DNA from: Leptospira inadai serovar Lyme str. 10
Lineage (GTDB): Bacteria > Spirochaetota > Leptospiria > Leptospirales > Leptospiraceae
Assembly (NCBI RefSeq): GCF_000243675.2
Contig: NZ_AHMM02000008.1
Coordinates: 36,953-100,952, forward strand
DNA length: 64,000 nucleotides
Reading direction: 5' to 3'
Shown here: positions 17,414-28,360 of the stretch, piece after piece
Numbering within the stretch: the first letter of the stretch is position 1
Layout: every line of letters begins with the position of its first letter
The notes under the pieces: model-generated
Database searches by the model: none
What the model saw: the letters and a program-made list of their open reading frames with translations, nothing else
What the model was told of the DNA's origin: nothing
Program-made: the position numbers and the translations under genes

Positions 17414-18910
17414 ATGGGGATTATGTTCTTTTCAGCCAAACTAGACGAAAGCGATAAACGGAGCAAAGCGTATCGATTTTACTTACTTCTGTTTCTTCTA
17501 TTCATTTCAGGGTCTTTATCGGCCGCTTTTTCTTTGCGGGAAATCCCGGACTCGATCGGACCGGATGGAAGAAATATATCCCGGCAATTTTTCCAATTTT
17601 TGAAAGTAGCGGCTCTTAAAAACAAATACGACGGTAGGGCGGTTGAATTTCACAAATATTTGGATCGATCCTTGGAAAGGTTCGAATTAAAAAATTTATA
17701 TAATTCGGAGTTCATGCAAAAAGAAAATGGAACTCATTTTGTGACCTATAAAGGAAGGTTCGCGCAAGACGGTTATCGAGTGAGCTTGGAGCCGATTCGG
17801 ATGAAAGAGGTTCCCGTTGCCCAGTTCGGAGATTTTTCCGCAGAGTTCGCAATGAAGCACAACTCAAGTCCTAACTTTGGAGGGAATTCCTATTCGGGAA
17901 ATTTGGATATCCTGACTCATCTCGGTCCGTTTACTCATAAGCATGGGATCAATGCGATGGATTCCGGACTAAAGTTTTTGGATGGGCACAATCTAGGTGC
18001 TATCAACGCTCCTGCCACCGGATTCTTTCGAAAGATAAAAGATCCCGAAGCGAGGAAGGCCCTGGACGATTTTGCGGCTTCTTTCCCGGCACTTGCAAAA
18101 TTTATGAACTACTATTTCGGTTTAAATTCTCTCGTCAAGGTCGGTAAAGACGGAAAAATCCACGGACTCACGGAGTTTTCCTTCGAAGGAAATATCGAAC
18201 AAACACTGACGCACGATTTCACGGATCTGGGGGAATATTTAGACGATATTAAATATTTAGGATGGATTAAGGCGAAGCTTACTAATCTCCAAGGCAAAAC
18301 TCTATTCGAATTTGCCATCGAATCCAAGAAGGCCGAGATGAAAATGCGCTTCTTCACTAAGGATGGAAAAGTTATTCCTTTCGATAATAAGGGTAATTTT
18401 TATCCTCAGGATTCTTTCTCTTTGGCCTCTCTAACCGAATTTCCGTTTCTTGTCAAGGCTTCCCTCGAGGCGAATTTATACGGCCTTTTATTAGAGAACG
18501 ATGATATTCAACTCTTGGGAAGGTTTTCCAATACCGCGAATTCGGGCGTGCTGAATCTAAAGCTAACCAAGATAGAAAAATTCGAAGTTAGCGGGGCATT
18601 CGCTTATCTGGCTCCGAGCTGGGCGATCAATCTTTTCATTCCGGGAAATTTGCAATCCATCATTCATGAGTTTACCGAGACGTTGGTAAAGGCTAACGGA
18701 GGGAAGGGATCTTACTTTGTGCTGCGATGGGATCGGGAAAATTCCAGAACGCTAATGAGAACTCATATCGAAAGCGAGTTTCTGGATAATTTCTTTATTC
18801 GCTTCGGCTTGAAAATTTGGAACCATAAAGTTCTCCCGGACGAAGACGCCCGCGACGATATCCGAAAGGTTTTCGGAAAAATAATGGATTTAGTCATTCT
18901 GTCGATTTGA
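17414..18910 (+). CDS. secreted protein of unknown function, 498 residues
   Basis: I do not recognise this protein. A hydrophobic N-terminal segment (FYLLLFLLFISGSLSAAFS, about residues 23-41) looks like a cleavable signal peptide, so it is probably exported. The mature part has alternating hydrophobic and charged stretches (for example GVLNLKLTKIEKFEVSGAFA and SYFVLRWDRENSRTLMRTHI) that suggest a beta-rich fold, and few cysteines. AAAAGGAG lies just before the ATG at 17414; a second ATG at 17423 has better spacing, so the true start may be three residues in. It is a single gene ended by a hairpin terminator at 18993. Confidence 0.65.
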   Translation: MGIMFFSAKLDESDKRSKAYRFYLLLFLLFISGSLSAAFSLREIPDSIGPDGRNISRQFFQFLKVAALKNKYDGRAVEFHKYLDRSLERFELKNLYNSEFMQKENGTHFVTYKGRFAQDGYRVSLEPIRMKEVPVAQFGDFSAEFAMKHNSSPNFGGNSYSGNLDILTHLGPFTHKHGINAMDSGLKFLDGHNLGAINAPATGFFRKIKDPEARKALDDFAASFPALAKFMNYYFGLNSLVKVGKDGKIHGLTEFSFEGNIEQTLTHDFTDLGEYLDDIKYLGWIKAKLTNLQGKTLFEFAIESKKAEMKMRFFTKDGKVIPFDNKGNFYPQDSFSLASLTEFPFLVKASLEANLYGLLLENDDIQLLGRFSNTANSGVLNLKLTKIEKFEVSGAFAYLAPSWAINLFIPGNLQSIIHEFTETLVKANGGKGSYFVLRWDRENSRTLMRTHIESEFLDNFFIRFGLKIWNHKVLPDEDARDDIRKVFGKIMDLVILSI

Positions 18911-18992
18911 AATTCCGAAAGGTCCGACAAAGATCGCGTCGTGCTTCTCTCGGTCGTTTATCGTCGATTTCGAAAATAGGCTTTAAAGTGCG

Positions 18993-19030
18993 GGCATCTC
19001 TTTCTTAGATCGGAGGAGATGCCGTTCTTT
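18993..19030 (+). terminator. intrinsic terminator after the 498-residue secreted protein gene
   Basis: GGCATCTC (18993-19000) pairs perfectly with GAGATGCC (19016-19023) around a 15-base loop and is followed by GTTCTTTTCC. It sits 83 bases after the plus-strand stop and just before the 3' end of the convergent minus-strand gene. Confidence 0.6.
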
Positions 19031-19038
19031 TCCTTTCT

Positions 19039-20535
19039 TTATAATCCTAGTCCTGCAAAGCCGCCGCAAGCAGTGTATAAATTCCGCGATAGACCGTACG
19101 ATTGATCCGAAGTTACCTGTCCGAGATTTCTTTCCACCGTATTATTGACCAAATTCGTCGAGACGCAGGAGCCGCCGTTATCGCTGCATTCTACGTTAGC
19201 CGGCATCGACCCCGTCGCAAAATTGGTGAGCCAGGTGGTAAAGTCGCTACCTCCGCTCGAAAGCGTGAACATCGTATCGGAAGTGGTGATCGTATGAACG
19301 TCGCCTGGACCTAAATAGTAACGATAATTCGTTCTGGCCGCGGCAACCGTTTTCATTTTTGAAATGGCCTGTTTTGACCAATCGCAGGTCGTAAAGTCGG
19401 CCGAGCTAGAGGAAGTTCCGTCGGAAATGGACGTCCCGTCGCTGTCTCCGAATATCGCGGAGTAGGTTCTTCCCACGTCGTACGGATCCGCCGTTGTCGA
19501 ATCCGAATAAGTGAGAGCGGCGCCGACTCCGTTGATTCGATTAATCTGGCTCATTACGTAATAGAAGAAGCGTTGGTTCGAATCGAAGATCGCCGCGTAC
19601 TGCGCCAATCTATCGCCGCTATAAAACGCGGCGACTTTGGTAAAGTAGTCGTTCATCGATGCGTTGTTTGCCGCGTTCGAAGTATAGTCGGATTGAATTC
19701 CCGTAACCCAGGTCGGTAGATTCTGAGCGGCCTCCACTCCCCATTTAGAGGCCAGTTTAGGGAAGAAGGCGCCCGGCGTTCCCGACGCAGGCACGATCCC
19801 GTTGGACGCGTCGGATAGCATACTGACTTGCGCGCTCGCGTTGATTCCTTTGATCGTTTCTCGAACAACAGGATAATTTAATATAGCTCCGTAGCCGCCC
19901 GCACTTTGTCCCGTGACGAATACGGTTCGGACGTTCGTATAGTTTTGCTGGATGTACTTCAATACGGAAAGCACATTGTCGTAACCGTAATGATTGATGG
20001 TGGTATTGGTGCCGGTTAACGGATTCACATAGACAGTGTTTGCGTGGCCGATATGCAAGTCGCCGGTGCAATAGGGAATAAACACCACGTCGTAATTTTT
20101 AAACGGATTTGCCGCAGCAGTCTCATTCATAATTCCGCGAAACGCGAATTTTACGAACAAGTCCGGAACGGCATTCAACTGATTGAAATAGGTGGTCGTA
20201 TTATTCCCGAAGCAATTGGATCCGTCCCAACAGGCTCCTCCGCCCATGAAATTGATTAAGAGCTTCGTATTATTATCTACGATTTTTTTGCGAAAGAAAT
20301 CGAAAGTCGTGTTTCCCGGTACTCCCGAACAGGACGGGCTATATGCACGGTTGGTGTAACTTGCTCCCGCGATCGTGATCGTCCCTGCGGTCGGAGTGAT
20401 TTTTTCGTACGGGTTATAAAGTGCGACTGCTAAAGCCAGCTCTACGATCTCCTTGTTTTTATCGTTTTTCGTTTTGCAACTTGCTACCGTTAGACAAATT
20501 GCCAATGCCCCGATGATGATTCTATCTATTTTCAT
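19039..20535 (-). CDS. pectinacetylesterase/Notum-family hydrolase, lipoprotein
   Basis: This 498-residue protein has a lipoprotein signal peptide ending TVASC (Cys20). The family hallmarks follow: LINFMGGGACWDGSNCFGN (oxyanion hole and a cysteine pair), FIPYCTGDLHIG, and the nucleophile motif TGQSAGGYGA with Ser211. Candidate triad partners are Asp in LSDASNGI or CDWS and His in GDVHTITTSD. The family deacetylates pectin in plants or acts as a carboxylesterase (Notum) in animals; in Leptospira the substrate is unknown and is more likely a host or environmental acyl ester. It is probably anchored in the outer membrane. It is a single gene; no operator was identified. Confidence 0.82.
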   Translation of the reverse strand: MKIDRIIIGALAICLTVASCKTKNDKNKEIVELALAVALYNPYEKITPTAGTITIAGASYTNRAYSPSCSGVPGNTTFDFFRKKIVDNNTKLLINFMGGGACWDGSNCFGNNTTTYFNQLNAVPDLFVKFAFRGIMNETAAANPFKNYDVVFIPYCTGDLHIGHANTVYVNPLTGTNTTINHYGYDNVLSVLKYIQQNYTNVRTVFVTGQSAGGYGAILNYPVVRETIKGINASAQVSMLSDASNGIVPASGTPGAFFPKLASKWGVEAAQNLPTWVTGIQSDYTSNAANNASMNDYFTKVAAFYSGDRLAQYAAIFDSNQRFFYYVMSQINRINGVGAALTYSDSTTADPYDVGRTYSAIFGDSDGTSISDGTSSSSADFTTCDWSKQAISKMKTVAAARTNYRYYLGPGDVHTITTSDTMFTLSSGGSDFTTWLTNFATGSMPANVECSDNGGSCVSTNLVNNTVERNLGQVTSDQSYGLSRNLYTACGGFAGLGL

Positions 20536-20718
20536 GAGAGTAAACTCTTCCTACTCGTAATCTAATTATCTTTTTTAGAATTTAATCTAGACTTTTTATT
20601 TATTCGCTTTGCATAAGAGACTTATTTATGTTCTTCCAAGAGTATAAAAAAGTCAATCCGTTCCTTATGACGGGCTATGATATATAGCGATTGTTATAAA
20701 AAATGAATCCCGGGTCGA

Positions 20719-21657
20719 TCAGGGTTTCAGAATTATTTTTCCCCTCGTGTGCAATTGCGAAATTCTTTCCTGAGCGAGTCCCGCGTTCTCCAGCGTAAAG
20801 ATTTCACTTATATGTACCTTGAGTCTTCCTAAATCTGCCCATCTGGCAAGATCCGATAATTGTTTGGAATTAGGTTCTACGAAAACATAGGAAGTCTGAA
20901 AATTTCCGTTGGTAGGAAAATCATTAACGATGATGGAAACGAGATTGCCTCCGGGTTTAACGCAACCCAAACCTTGGGCGAATGTCTCGGCTCCCACGAA
21001 ATCTAGAACGAGATCGGCTCCTTCCGGATGCGATCGGAGGAATGCGCTTCTAAAATCTGCGATAGAGTAATCGATAAATTCGTCCGCGCCGAGAGAGCGT
21101 AGATATTGTTCGTTTCTTCCGCTCGCTACTGCGACGGTATTGGCACCCGCGTTTTTTGCGAGCTGTAAGGCAAAGGATCCGACTCCACCGCTGGCGCCTA
21201 AAATCAGGACCAGGTCATTCTCGGAACAATCCGCCGCCTGAAATAAACATTGGAAGGCGGTCATTCCCGCTAGAGGAACTCCCGCCGCTTCTTCGTGAGT
21301 TAAAGATCGAGGCTTACGGGCTAAGTACGTTTCGGGAAGACTGATCAACTCCGCATACGATCCCATTTGAATCCAAGGTCTTCGGCAAAACGAAAATACC
21401 TCGTCGCCTATTTCGAACTCTCTGGCAGAATAGCCCCTGCCGATCACGATTCCCGAAAACTCCCATCCGGGAATAATCGGAAGAATATTCGGCATACGCG
21501 ATTGAAATCTTCCTTCGCGAATCTTCCAATCGGAAGGATTCACTCCGGAAGCGATAATTTTAACCAGCACTTCCCCTTCCGCGGGGACCGGATCAGGAAG
21601 GTCCAAGTGCTGTAGAACCTCCGGTCCTCCAAAATTTCGAAATTGGATCGCTTTCAT
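20719..21657 (-). CDS. NADPH:quinone oxidoreductase-like medium-chain reductase
   Basis: This 312-residue zinc-free medium-chain dehydrogenase/reductase begins [16 protein letters not shown] and has the family segments [21 protein letters not shown] and the nucleotide-binding [20 protein letters not shown]. The zinc-ligand cysteines of alcohol dehydrogenases are absent. It likely reduces quinones or enones with NADPH in the cytoplasm. It is a single gene, divergent from lon with about 100 bases between starts. Confidence 0.85.
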   Translation of the reverse strand: MKAIQFRNFGGPEVLQHLDLPDPVPAEGEVLVKIIASGVNPSDWKIREGRFQSRMPNILPIIPGWEFSGIVIGRGYSAREFEIGDEVFSFCRRPWIQMGSYAELISLPETYLARKPRSLTHEEAAGVPLAGMTAFQCLFQAADCSENDLVLILGASGGVGSFALQLAKNAGANTVAVASGRNEQYLRSLGADEFIDYSIADFRSAFLRSHPEGADLVLDFVGAETFAQGLGCVKPGGNLVSIIVNDFPTNGNFQTSYVFVEPNSKQLSDLARWADLGRLKVHISEIFTLENAGLAQERISQLHTRGKIILKP

Positions 21658-21764
21658 ACTATTTTCTTAGACTAAAAGAATGGTTTAAGAATCTTGCACG
21701 CTGTGAGATTCTGGACAAGGCCGGAACGAACGAGTCGTCGCGCCGCCTAAAAAAAGGAGATAAC

Positions 21765-24215
21765 TTGGAACCGATCGACGAATTGAATGAATTGGAAAGC
21801 CATATTGTTCCGGTAGATGCGATTTTACCTCCCGAACTTTTTCTGATTCCGATTAAATCCCGTCCAGTCTTTCCCGGAATCATCACCCCATTAATCGTTC
21901 CAGGCGGAAAGTTCAGCAAAGCCGTCGAAAATTCCCTAAGGGGGAACTCCTTCATAGGATTGGTTCTACTGATAGACGAGGAGCACGAAAAAAATACCGA
22001 AGAAAATATTTATGCCTACGGAGTCGTGGCTAAGATCCTGAAAAAAGTAAACCTTCCCGACGACGCAATTAATATCCTGATCAATACGGTACGAAGATTT
22101 AAAGTGGAGTCCTTCGTTTCCACCGAACCGCTTCTCGTCGCGAAGGTCTCCTATCCCGAAGAGGACCCGGGAGCTCCGAAAAATACGATCAAGGCCATGA
22201 TGCGGACACTCCTGGTAATGACCCGAGAATTGGCTCAGAACAATCCCCTTTTTACGGAAGAGATGAAACTTACGATGCTGAACGTCAACGAGCCGGGAAA
22301 AATGGCCGACTTTGTATGCAGTATTTTGAATATAGAAAAAGCGGATTACCAATCCGTTATCGAAGCGATCAATCTAAAGGATCGGATCGAGAAAGTACTT
22401 CTGTTTTTGAGAAAAGAAATCGAGCTCGTCAGTTTGCAACGGGAAATCCAGGAAAATATCCAGGATAAGATCGATAAACAACAAAGACAATTTTTCCTAA
22501 GGGAACAACTAAAGGCGATCCAAACCGAATTAGGTCTTAAAGAGGATAAATACGAGAAGAAGTACGAGAAATTTCTGGAAAGATTAAAGGCGGTCCCTGC
22601 GGATCCGGAAGTGATCGAAGAAGTCGAACGGGAAATGGAAAAGTTTCTCTACACCGATCAGAATACGGCCGACTATAACGTAATTAGAAATTACTTGGAT
22701 ATTTTGGAGAGCCTTCCCTGGGAGCCGGCTCCTATGCGAGAGATCGACCTTGAAAAAGCCCGAAAGACGCTGGATAAGGATCATTATAAATTGGACGACG
22801 TCAAGGAACGTATATTAGAATTTCTTGCAGTAAAAAAATTGAAACCGACCGAGAGGGGATCCATACTCCTGTTCGTCGGCCCGCCGGGAGTCGGTAAAAC
22901 ATCCATTGCAAAATCGATCGCGGAAGCGATGGGTCGTAAATTCTTTCGCTTTTCCGTCGGTGGTATGAGGGACGAAGCGGAGATTAAGGGGCATCGTAGA
23001 ACTTACATCGGGTCTATGCCCGGTAAAATCATCACTGCACTACGGATCACGAAGGAAAAAGATTCCGTGATTCTCTTGGATGAAATCGATAAACTAGGAG
23101 TGGGCATGCAAGGGGACCCGGCTTCCGCATTATTGGAAGTATTGGATCCGGAGCAAAACAAGAACTTCCGGGATCATTATCTGGATCTTCCTTTCGATCT
23201 TTCCTCGGTCTTTTTTATAGCGACGGCCAATACGTTGGATAGCATCAGTCGAATTCTGCTGGATCGTATGGAAGTCATAAATCTCTCCGGTTATATCACC
23301 GACGAAAAGGTGCAGATCTTTACCAGACATCTTTGGAAGAAGGTATTGGTGAAGAATGGACTCGAACCGTACGCCATCCAAATGGACAAAACCGCGGTCG
23401 TGACGATGATCGACCACTATTCTCGCGAATCCGGAGTGCGAGGTTTGGAAAAACAAACGGATAAGCTGGCCAGAAAGATCGCTTTGCAAATCGTAAAAGG
23501 TCAAAAATATCCAAAAACGATTCATTCGGCGGATATCGAATCTTTATTAGGAGTTCCTAAATACGTAGACGATAGAATGACCAAGCCTACCGTTCCAGGC
23601 ACCGCGTTGGGACTGGCCTGGACCTCGGTGGGAGGTGCGACATTATTGATAGAAGCGGTATTCGTCAAAGGTAAAGGCGGTATCATGCTGACGGGTATGA
23701 TCGGAAAATCGATGGAGGAATCTTCCAATATCGCCTTAAGCTTCATTAAGAATTTCTTAGGTTCCGAAGATCTCTTTACGGATAAAACGATTCACTTGCA
23801 TGTTCCTGACGGAGCTACCCCTAAGGACGGTCCGAGTGCGGGTATCACGATGGCTACCGCTATCTTATCTCTTGCGATAGGAAAAAGAATTAAACTAGGA
23901 TTCGGTATGACGGGAGAACTTACGTTAACCGGAGAAGTTTTAGCGATCGGAGGGCTGCGGGAAAAAGTCGTGGCTGCAAAGAGAGTCGGAGTGCATCGAA
24001 TTATTTTTCCGAAAGACAATCAACCGCAATTGGATGAAATCCCGGATTATGTGAAGAAAGGGATGGAGTTCTTTCCCGTTTCGAAATTCGAGGACGTGGA
24101 GAAGTTAGTGTTTGATCCGAAAGTTTTAGCTCCTTATATGAACTCGAAAACGGTCGCCGCAAAGAAAACGAAAAAAAGTAAGCCGGTATCGGTAGTAAAA
24201 CGAAACCGCAAGTAA
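21765..24215 (+). CDS. lon: ATP-dependent protease La (Lon)
   Basis: This 816-residue protein has the complete Lon architecture: N-terminal substrate domain (PRVFP-like segment around residues 25-45, coiled coil to about 270), AAA+ module with Walker [13 protein letters not shown] and Walker [10 protein letters not shown], and C-terminal protease domain. The Ser-Lys dyad is present as Ser691 in DGPSAGIT and Lys734 in [10 protein letters not shown], with the 43-residue spacing of E. coli Lon (679/722). The start is TTG at 21765 behind AAAAAGGAG. A Lys-rich tail of about 20 residues ends the protein. It degrades misfolded and regulatory proteins in the cytoplasm. An aminotransferase gene follows after 60 bases. 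Confidence 0.96.
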   Translation: MEPIDELNELESHIVPVDAILPPELFLIPIKSRPVFPGIITPLIVPGGKFSKAVENSLRGNSFIGLVLLIDEEHEKNTEENIYAYGVVAKILKKVNLPDDAINILINTVRRFKVESFVSTEPLLVAKVSYPEEDPGAPKNTIKAMMRTLLVMTRELAQNNPLFTEEMKLTMLNVNEPGKMADFVCSILNIEKADYQSVIEAINLKDRIEKVLLFLRKEIELVSLQREIQENIQDKIDKQQRQFFLREQLKAIQTELGLKEDKYEKKYEKFLERLKAVPADPEVIEEVEREMEKFLYTDQNTADYNVIRNYLDILESLPWEPAPMREIDLEKARKTLDKDHYKLDDVKERILEFLAVKKLKPTERGSILLFVGPPGVGKTSIAKSIAEAMGRKFFRFSVGGMRDEAEIKGHRRTYIGSMPGKIITALRITKEKDSVILLDEIDKLGVGMQGDPASALLEVLDPEQNKNFRDHYLDLPFDLSSVFFIATANTLDSISRILLDRMEVINLSGYITDEKVQIFTRHLWKKVLVKNGLEPYAIQMDKTAVVTMIDHYSRESGVRGLEKQTDKLARKIALQIVKGQKYPKTIHSADIESLLGVPKYVDDRMTKPTVPGTALGLAWTSVGGATLLIEAVFVKGKGGIMLTGMIGKSMEESSNIALSFIKNFLGSEDLFTDKTIHLHVPDGATPKDGPSAGITMATAILSLAIGKRIKLGFGMTGELTLTGEVLAIGGLREKVVAAKRVGVHRIIFPKDNQPQLDEIPDYVKKGMEFFPVSKFEDVEKLVFDPKVLAPYMNSKTVAAKKTKKSKPVSVVKRNRK

Positions 24216-24275
24216 TGCAGTCTCAAAAGAATTGCTTTTTCCGCTATGGATCTAAAGCTGTTCGAAGGAGATCAC

Positions 24276-25391
24276 ATGGGCGTACCATTTATCGACATAA
24301 AGCGTTTTGAACCGGGGCTTCTTGATTCTTGGGAAGAAAAAGTCAAGACTCTCAGTAAAACCGCTTCTTTTATCGGTGGGGATGAAGTCTCGACCTTGGA
24401 AAAAAATTTAGCCGCGGCAACCGGAACAAAATTCTCCGTCGCATGCGCAAACGGAACGGACGCGTTGCAGTTGGCTTTGCGTGCGCTTGGGGTCGGAAAG
24501 GGAGATACTGTCCTCATTCCCGATTCTACGTTTTGGGCCACTTTCGAAGCCGTCGTCAATGTGGGTGCGAATCCCGCGACCGTTGATACGAATCCTGTCG
24601 ATCTTCAAATGGATTTTGAAGAATTCAAAAAAGCCCTGGAAGAAGTAAAACCGAAAGCCGCGATCATCGTTCATCTTTACGGTTGGGGGAGCTCCCGCTT
24701 GGAGGATTTCCGGACGCTCTGCAAATCCAAAGGAATCCCTCTACTGGAAGACGGGGCTCAATGCTTCGGAGTTCGATACAAAGGGGGACCGATATACAAG
24801 GACGCCGTAATTAGTACGACATCTTTTTATCCTGCAAAAGTTTTGGGAGGCGCGGGGGATGGCGGAGCCGTCTTTACGAATAGCGAGGAACTCGGCGCAA
24901 AAGTTCGGATGTTGGCGAATCATGGAAGGACCTCGCATTACGGTTACGGCGACGTCGGTTGGAACTCACGCATGGATACTTTGCAGGCGGGTTTTCTGAA
25001 TTTGAGCCTACCGTTCTTGGAGTCCCGCATCGAATCTAGGAGAAAGGCCGCGGATAAATATTACGAGGTCTTACCGGGATTAGGCGTAAACGTCATCCAT
25101 CCTCCGAAGGACTTCTTTGAAAACGGTTATTGTAATGTGACTTTGTTCGATCCGTCCGAACGACCTAAAATTCAGGAAGTCTTAAAAACGAAAGGAATCG
25201 GTTTCGGAAATATTTATCCGGGCGCTATGAGTGATCAGGAAGGCGCTAAGCCGTATATTAAAGGCAGATTCGGAAAAGAGCATAGAACGGGGCGAATCTG
25301 CTCTTCCGTTCTGAATTTCCCTCTATTTCCGTATATGACCGATTCGGAACTAGAGGAAGTTTTTTCGGCGATCGGAGAATACAAAAAATAG
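24276..25391 (+). CDS. DegT/DnrJ/EryC1-family sugar aminotransferase
   Basis: The ATG at 24276 is preferred because GAAGGAG precedes it at good spacing; an upstream ATG at 24246 would add ten unlikely residues. The 371-residue PLP enzyme begins [14 protein letters not shown] and has [16 protein letters not shown] (phosphate-cup Gly-Thr-Asp), LEDGAQCFG and the Schiff-base lysine in [16 protein letters not shown]. Members aminate keto-sugars used in lipopolysaccharide or other glycoconjugates. No other sugar-nucleotide gene is nearby, so the product is unknown. A clear intrinsic terminator follows. Confidence 0.9.
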   Translation: MGVPFIDIKRFEPGLLDSWEEKVKTLSKTASFIGGDEVSTLEKNLAAATGTKFSVACANGTDALQLALRALGVGKGDTVLIPDSTFWATFEAVVNVGANPATVDTNPVDLQMDFEEFKKALEEVKPKAAIIVHLYGWGSSRLEDFRTLCKSKGIPLLEDGAQCFGVRYKGGPIYKDAVISTTSFYPAKVLGGAGDGGAVFTNSEELGAKVRMLANHGRTSHYGYGDVGWNSRMDTLQAGFLNLSLPFLESRIESRRKAADKYYEVLPGLGVNVIHPPKDFFENGYCNVTLFDPSERPKIQEVLKTKGIGFGNIYPGAMSDQEGAKPYIKGRFGKEHRTGRICSSVLNFPLFPYMTDSELEEVFSAIGEYKK

Positions 25392-25441
25392 ATAATATCG
25401 ATTCCGATATATCGATTTTATATCTTAATTTCCAAGATCGA

Positions 25442-25477
25442 CCGCTAAGATCCCCGATAAGGGCTTAGCGGTTTTTT
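25442..25477 (+). terminator. intrinsic terminator after the DegT-type aminotransferase gene
   Basis: CCGCTAAG (25442-25449) pairs perfectly with CTTAGCGG (25464-25471), with a 14-base loop that can pair further (CCCC/GGG), followed by six T residues. It lies 51 bases after the stop. Confidence 0.85.
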
Positions 25478-25657
25478 ATTACCCGAACGGAATCCGATTT
25501 TAGATTCATTCTTTTGACATATTGTCAATAAATTTTTAAGTTCAAAAGGATGCGAAAGCGTCGTCGATACCCATTAAAATTCTTGAAAATAACCGAAGCG
25601 TATATTAATTTATTTTAACGAGTCATCGCTCTTGTACTATATTGCTGGAGATTCCAT

Positions 25658-28123
25658 TTGCACTCGAATCCTGATTTTAGACTTCTCTTTGAATCCATCC
25701 CCGGTTTATTTTTGGTATTGGATCCGAAACTCTGTATAGTCGGGGTCAGCAACGCGTACCTTGCCGCGACCAAGACCGAACGAGAGGCGATCTTAGGTCG
25801 CGGTATATTCGAAGTGTTTCCCGATAATCCGTCCGATCCGACCGCTACGGGCGTAAGTAATCTACATGATTCGTTGAAAAGGGTATTGGAGGACAAGGCT
25901 CCGAATTCCATGGCGGTTCAAAAATACGATATTCAACGTCCCGAATCGGAAGGTGGAGGTTTCGAAGAGAAATACTGGAGTCCCGTTAATTCGCCGGTTT
26001 TGGATCCCTCCGGAAATCTGATCTATATCATTCATCGAGTCGAGGACGTGACCGAATTCGTTAAGCTTAAGGACTTAGGAAATCAACAAAACCGATTAGC
26101 CGAGGAATTATTGTCCCGAACGGCTTCGATGGAATCGGAAATTTATCTACGGGCACAAGAAGTTCAAAAAGCGAACAAACAATTGCTACACTTTAACGAG
26201 GAGCTATCCCAAAGAGAAAAAGAACTCCAGCAATTATATAAACGATTAAACGAAATGAATCAGTTGAAATCCCAATTTTTTGCGAATGTAAGCCATGAAT
26301 TGCGGACTCCGCTAACATTGATACTTGCGCCTATTCGAAAGTTATTGAGTAAGAACGACTTCCCGGACAAATATAGATCCGATTTGGAAGTCGTGGAAAG
26401 GAACGCGCAAACTTTATTAAAACACGTCAATGATTTGCTCGACGTGTCGAAAGTGGAAGCGGGTAAAATGAATCTCGAATATTCGGAAATCGATTTGTCG
26501 AAGTTGCTGCAAAGAATCGCATCTCATTTCGATTCGGTCGCCAAAGAAAAATCCATTTCCTATTTCGTAGAAGGTCCTAACATTCTATCGGCACAGGTCG
26601 ATTCGGCAAAGGTCGAAAGAATCCTACTGAACCTTCTTTCCAACGCCTTCAAATTCGTACCGGTTGGCGGCAGGGTAAGCTGTCTATTAAATGCGAAGGA
26701 AGATTTTGCCAATATCATCGTTTCGGATAACGGGCCGGGAGTCCCGGACTCGCTTCGCGATGCGATATTCGAGAGATTCCGCCAAGTGAACGAGGGAGAC
26801 ACTCGATCATTCGGAGGAACGGGGCTCGGGCTTTCGATCGTAAAAGACTTCGTCGATTTGCATGGAGGAAGAATCTCGGTATCGGGACATTCCGGCGGAG
26901 GAGCTCTTTTTGAAGTTCGGATACCTCTAAAAGCCCCGACTTCCGCTTTCGTTTCGACGGATCAATATACCCCAATTTCGGAAGCTACCGTATTGGGAAC
27001 GTTGCAGGAATTTAAGAATCTTTCGGAAACTAAAGGGACGGGAATCGTGAATCGAAATCTTCCCCGCGTTCTAGTCGTTGAAGACAATTCCGAAATGAGA
27101 GAATACATCTACGAAACTTTGAAAGGGGAGTTCAACGTGAATTTGGCCGTAAACGGGAAGGACGGGCTGGAGAAAGCCGTCCGATTTACACCGGACCTCA
27201 TCGTTACCGATGTAATGATGCCTATTATGAGCGGAGAGCAAATGGTTCGCGAATTGCGCGCCATTCCCGATTTGACGAAAACTCCGATTCTTCTCGTAAG
27301 CGCCAAGACGGAGGACACTTTACGGATTCGTTTATTGCAGGAAGGAGGCCAGGATTATTTACTGAAACCCTTTGCGCCCGAAGAGTTGCTGGCGAGAGCG
27401 AGGAATTTTATCAGGTTGAAAAAATCGGTCGACGATTTAGAAATTCTGAATAAAGAACTGGAAGCGTTCAGTTTTTCAATTTCACACGATTTGCGCGCCC
27501 CCATTCGCGGTATCGAAGGAGTCGCTAGATTTGTTTTGGAGGATTATTCGAGCGTCTTGGATGCGGAAGGTTTGCGAATGGTAAACGTGATACTGTCCAC
27601 CGCCGTGCATATGTCCAACCTCGTGGACGACTTGCTCTCCTTTCATAAAGTTACGAAATTAGAGGCTAAATTCCGGAACATTAATATGCTCGATTTGGTG
27701 CAGGAAGTTACAACGACCGTAAAAAATGCCTATCCGAATACGGAATATAATTTAGTTATCGAAGAATTGCCCTCCGCCGTCGGAGACGTATCTATGATCC
27801 GTCAAGTCTGGGTAAATCTCATCTCGAACGCTTTTAAGTATACCTCTAAGAAAGAAAAACCTGAAATTCGAATCGGCTGTCGTCGAGGTTCGGAAGAGGA
27901 TACCTATTTCGTAAAGGACAATGGCGCCGGATTCAATGATAAATACTCGAATAAGTTGTTCAAAGTATTCCAGCGTTTGCATTCGAATCGGGATTTCGAT
28001 GGTACGGGTGTCGGGTTGGCCATCGTCGAGCGTATTATTCGTCGCCACGGCGGAAAGGTTCGCGCCGAAGGTGCCGTCAATCAGGGTGCTACGTTTTACT
28101 TCACTCTTCCAAAGATTGTTTAA
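25658..28123 (+). CDS. hybrid histidine kinase: PAS, kinase core, receiver, second kinase core
   Basis: This 821-residue cytoplasmic protein has an N-terminal PAS domain (about 5-130), a coiled coil, then HisKA with His213 in NVSHELRTPLTLIL and an ATPase domain (DNGPGVPD, FGGTGLGLSIV). A receiver domain follows with LVVEDNSEM and phospho-acceptor Asp518 in VTDVMMPIMSGE. A second kinase core follows: His610 in SISHDLRAPIRGIEG and ATPase boxes QVWVNLISNAFKYT, KDNGAGFNDKYSNKLF and DGTGVGLAIVERI, of the type seen in bacteriophytochromes. Both kinase cores look complete. The TTG start lies behind CTGGAGA. No partner regulator is adjacent. It probably forms an internal phosphorelay. Confidence 0.9.
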   Translation: MHSNPDFRLLFESIPGLFLVLDPKLCIVGVSNAYLAATKTEREAILGRGIFEVFPDNPSDPTATGVSNLHDSLKRVLEDKAPNSMAVQKYDIQRPESEGGGFEEKYWSPVNSPVLDPSGNLIYIIHRVEDVTEFVKLKDLGNQQNRLAEELLSRTASMESEIYLRAQEVQKANKQLLHFNEELSQREKELQQLYKRLNEMNQLKSQFFANVSHELRTPLTLILAPIRKLLSKNDFPDKYRSDLEVVERNAQTLLKHVNDLLDVSKVEAGKMNLEYSEIDLSKLLQRIASHFDSVAKEKSISYFVEGPNILSAQVDSAKVERILLNLLSNAFKFVPVGGRVSCLLNAKEDFANIIVSDNGPGVPDSLRDAIFERFRQVNEGDTRSFGGTGLGLSIVKDFVDLHGGRISVSGHSGGGALFEVRIPLKAPTSAFVSTDQYTPISEATVLGTLQEFKNLSETKGTGIVNRNLPRVLVVEDNSEMREYIYETLKGEFNVNLAVNGKDGLEKAVRFTPDLIVTDVMMPIMSGEQMVRELRAIPDLTKTPILLVSAKTEDTLRIRLLQEGGQDYLLKPFAPEELLARARNFIRLKKSVDDLEILNKELEAFSFSISHDLRAPIRGIEGVARFVLEDYSSVLDAEGLRMVNVILSTAVHMSNLVDDLLSFHKVTKLEAKFRNINMLDLVQEVTTTVKNAYPNTEYNLVIEELPSAVGDVSMIRQVWVNLISNAFKYTSKKEKPEIRIGCRRGSEEDTYFVKDNGAGFNDKYSNKLFKVFQRLHSNRDFDGTGVGLAIVERIIRRHGGKVRAEGAVNQGATFYFTLPKIV

Positions 28124-28360
28124 AATTTCGGGAAATTTTAAAGTTTTTCGGCGTTTTAATAGGATAGTTTCTCTTTGGTTCCTGGCCTCTTTTTTCGTTT
28201 CACTTCTTAGAAATCGACCTTCGGTTATTTTTAAGGAATTTCGTAAATTCCGATTCAATTTCTTCTTTCTAGACTGTTGAGTTCGGTAGAGGATGCAATC
28301 GGGTAAACGGAAATGTTAGACGAACAGAGAAATCGCTTTAATAATCCTCGGTCCAAGCGG

